Of a DNA stretch of 6,809 nt, positions 6,628-6,809 are shown in pieces. The position numbers and the translations under genes are program-made. Position 1 is the stretch's first letter. Each line of letters starts with the position of its first letter. The notes below the pieces were generated by a model. The model was not told the origin of the DNA. It ran no database searches and was given only the letters and a program-made list of their open reading frames with translations. Source of the stretch: Holophagae bacterium (GTDB lineage Bacteria; Acidobacteriota; Thermoanaerobaculia; Thermoanaerobaculales; Sulfomarinibacteraceae); assembly GCA_030609785.1 (NCBI GenBank), contig JAUWTC010000143.1, positions 1 through 6,809 of the forward strand. Direction: 5' to 3'.

Positions 6628-6809
6628 TCACGGATGAGCAATAACAACAAGCGTCCCAGCATGCCGCTCAACACACGCCATCACGGCGAGCCGGTTTTCG
6701 GGATCGAGGGGCCCCAGACTCTCGTCGAGGACGACAATTTCGGGGCCCTGAAGCAGAGCTCGCGCAACGAACACCCGGCTCCGTTCACCGTGCGACAGCT
6801 GCCAGCCGG
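6628..6809 (-). CDS. ABC transporter ATPase, C-terminal end only (partial)
   Basis: The last 59 residues of an ABC nucleotide-binding domain enter from the right edge and stop at TGA (6630-6628). Numbered within the visible part, they contain the signature LSHGE (4-8, a variant of LSGGQ), the following VARALL helix (14-19), Walker B IVVLDE with catalytic Glu (24-29), the D-loop GPLD (32-35) and the H-loop switch His in VVIAHP (54-59, His58). The Walker A and Q-loop lie outside the window. The protein ends immediately after the H-loop, lacking the 20-30 residue tail of most such domains; I recall some fused ABC transporters ending in VIAHP, so this may be natural. The domain is certain; importer, exporter or fusion type and substrate are not visible. 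It reads toward the amidohydrolase gene, but the 402-base gap argues for separate transcription. Confidence 0.88.
   Translation of the reverse strand, partial: GWQLSHGERSRVFVARALLQGPEIVVLDESLGPLDPENRLAVMACVERHAGTLVVIAHP

Overview
This 6.8-kb window is GC-rich bacterial chromosome and is gene-dense. It has no rRNA, tRNA, CRISPR array, transposase or phage gene that I can recognise. The long CGCAAAG-type palindromic repeat between genes, the GC-rich codon use and the gene families present suggest a free-living environmental bacterium. Acidobacteriota, Planctomycetota or a deltaproteobacterial relative are plausible; this taxonomic guess is weak and rests on style rather than on a marker gene.

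Layout. Bases 1-1182 (+) carry nearly all of a PLP-dependent class V aminotransferase of the isopenicillin-N-epimerase-like family, cut at the left edge. Bases 1183-1718 hold no convincing gene. This stretch lies between two convergent genes and contains a chain of inverted repeats (1207-1320, 1391-1463, 1523-1578, 1586-1609) followed by a degenerate hexanucleotide tandem repeat (1649-1703). On the minus strand, reading right to left, three genes sit tightly together: a metal-dependent-hydrolase-like (amidohydrolase) protein (6225-4849), a RapA/HepA-like SNF2 ATPase (4812-2260, 36 bases further on), and a GNAT acetyltransferase (2273-1719) that starts inside the end of the ATPase gene behind a very strong Shine-Dalgarno. 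A 402-base spacer (6226-6627) with an AT-rich core separates this cluster from the C-terminal end of an ABC-transporter ATPase gene (6809-6628, minus), which runs off the right edge.

How the genes relate. The spacing and the overlap make amidohydrolase - RapA-like ATPase - GNAT a likely single transcription unit. No shared pathway is evident: RapA family members act on RNA polymerase, GNAT enzymes of this type acetylate amines, and the hydrolase has an unknown substrate and appears to lack two expected active-site residues. I see no strong case for a new defence or mobile system. The points most worth a second look are the substituted amidohydrolase, its fixed linkage (if conserved) with the RapA-like ATPase, and the compound repeat block between the convergent genes.
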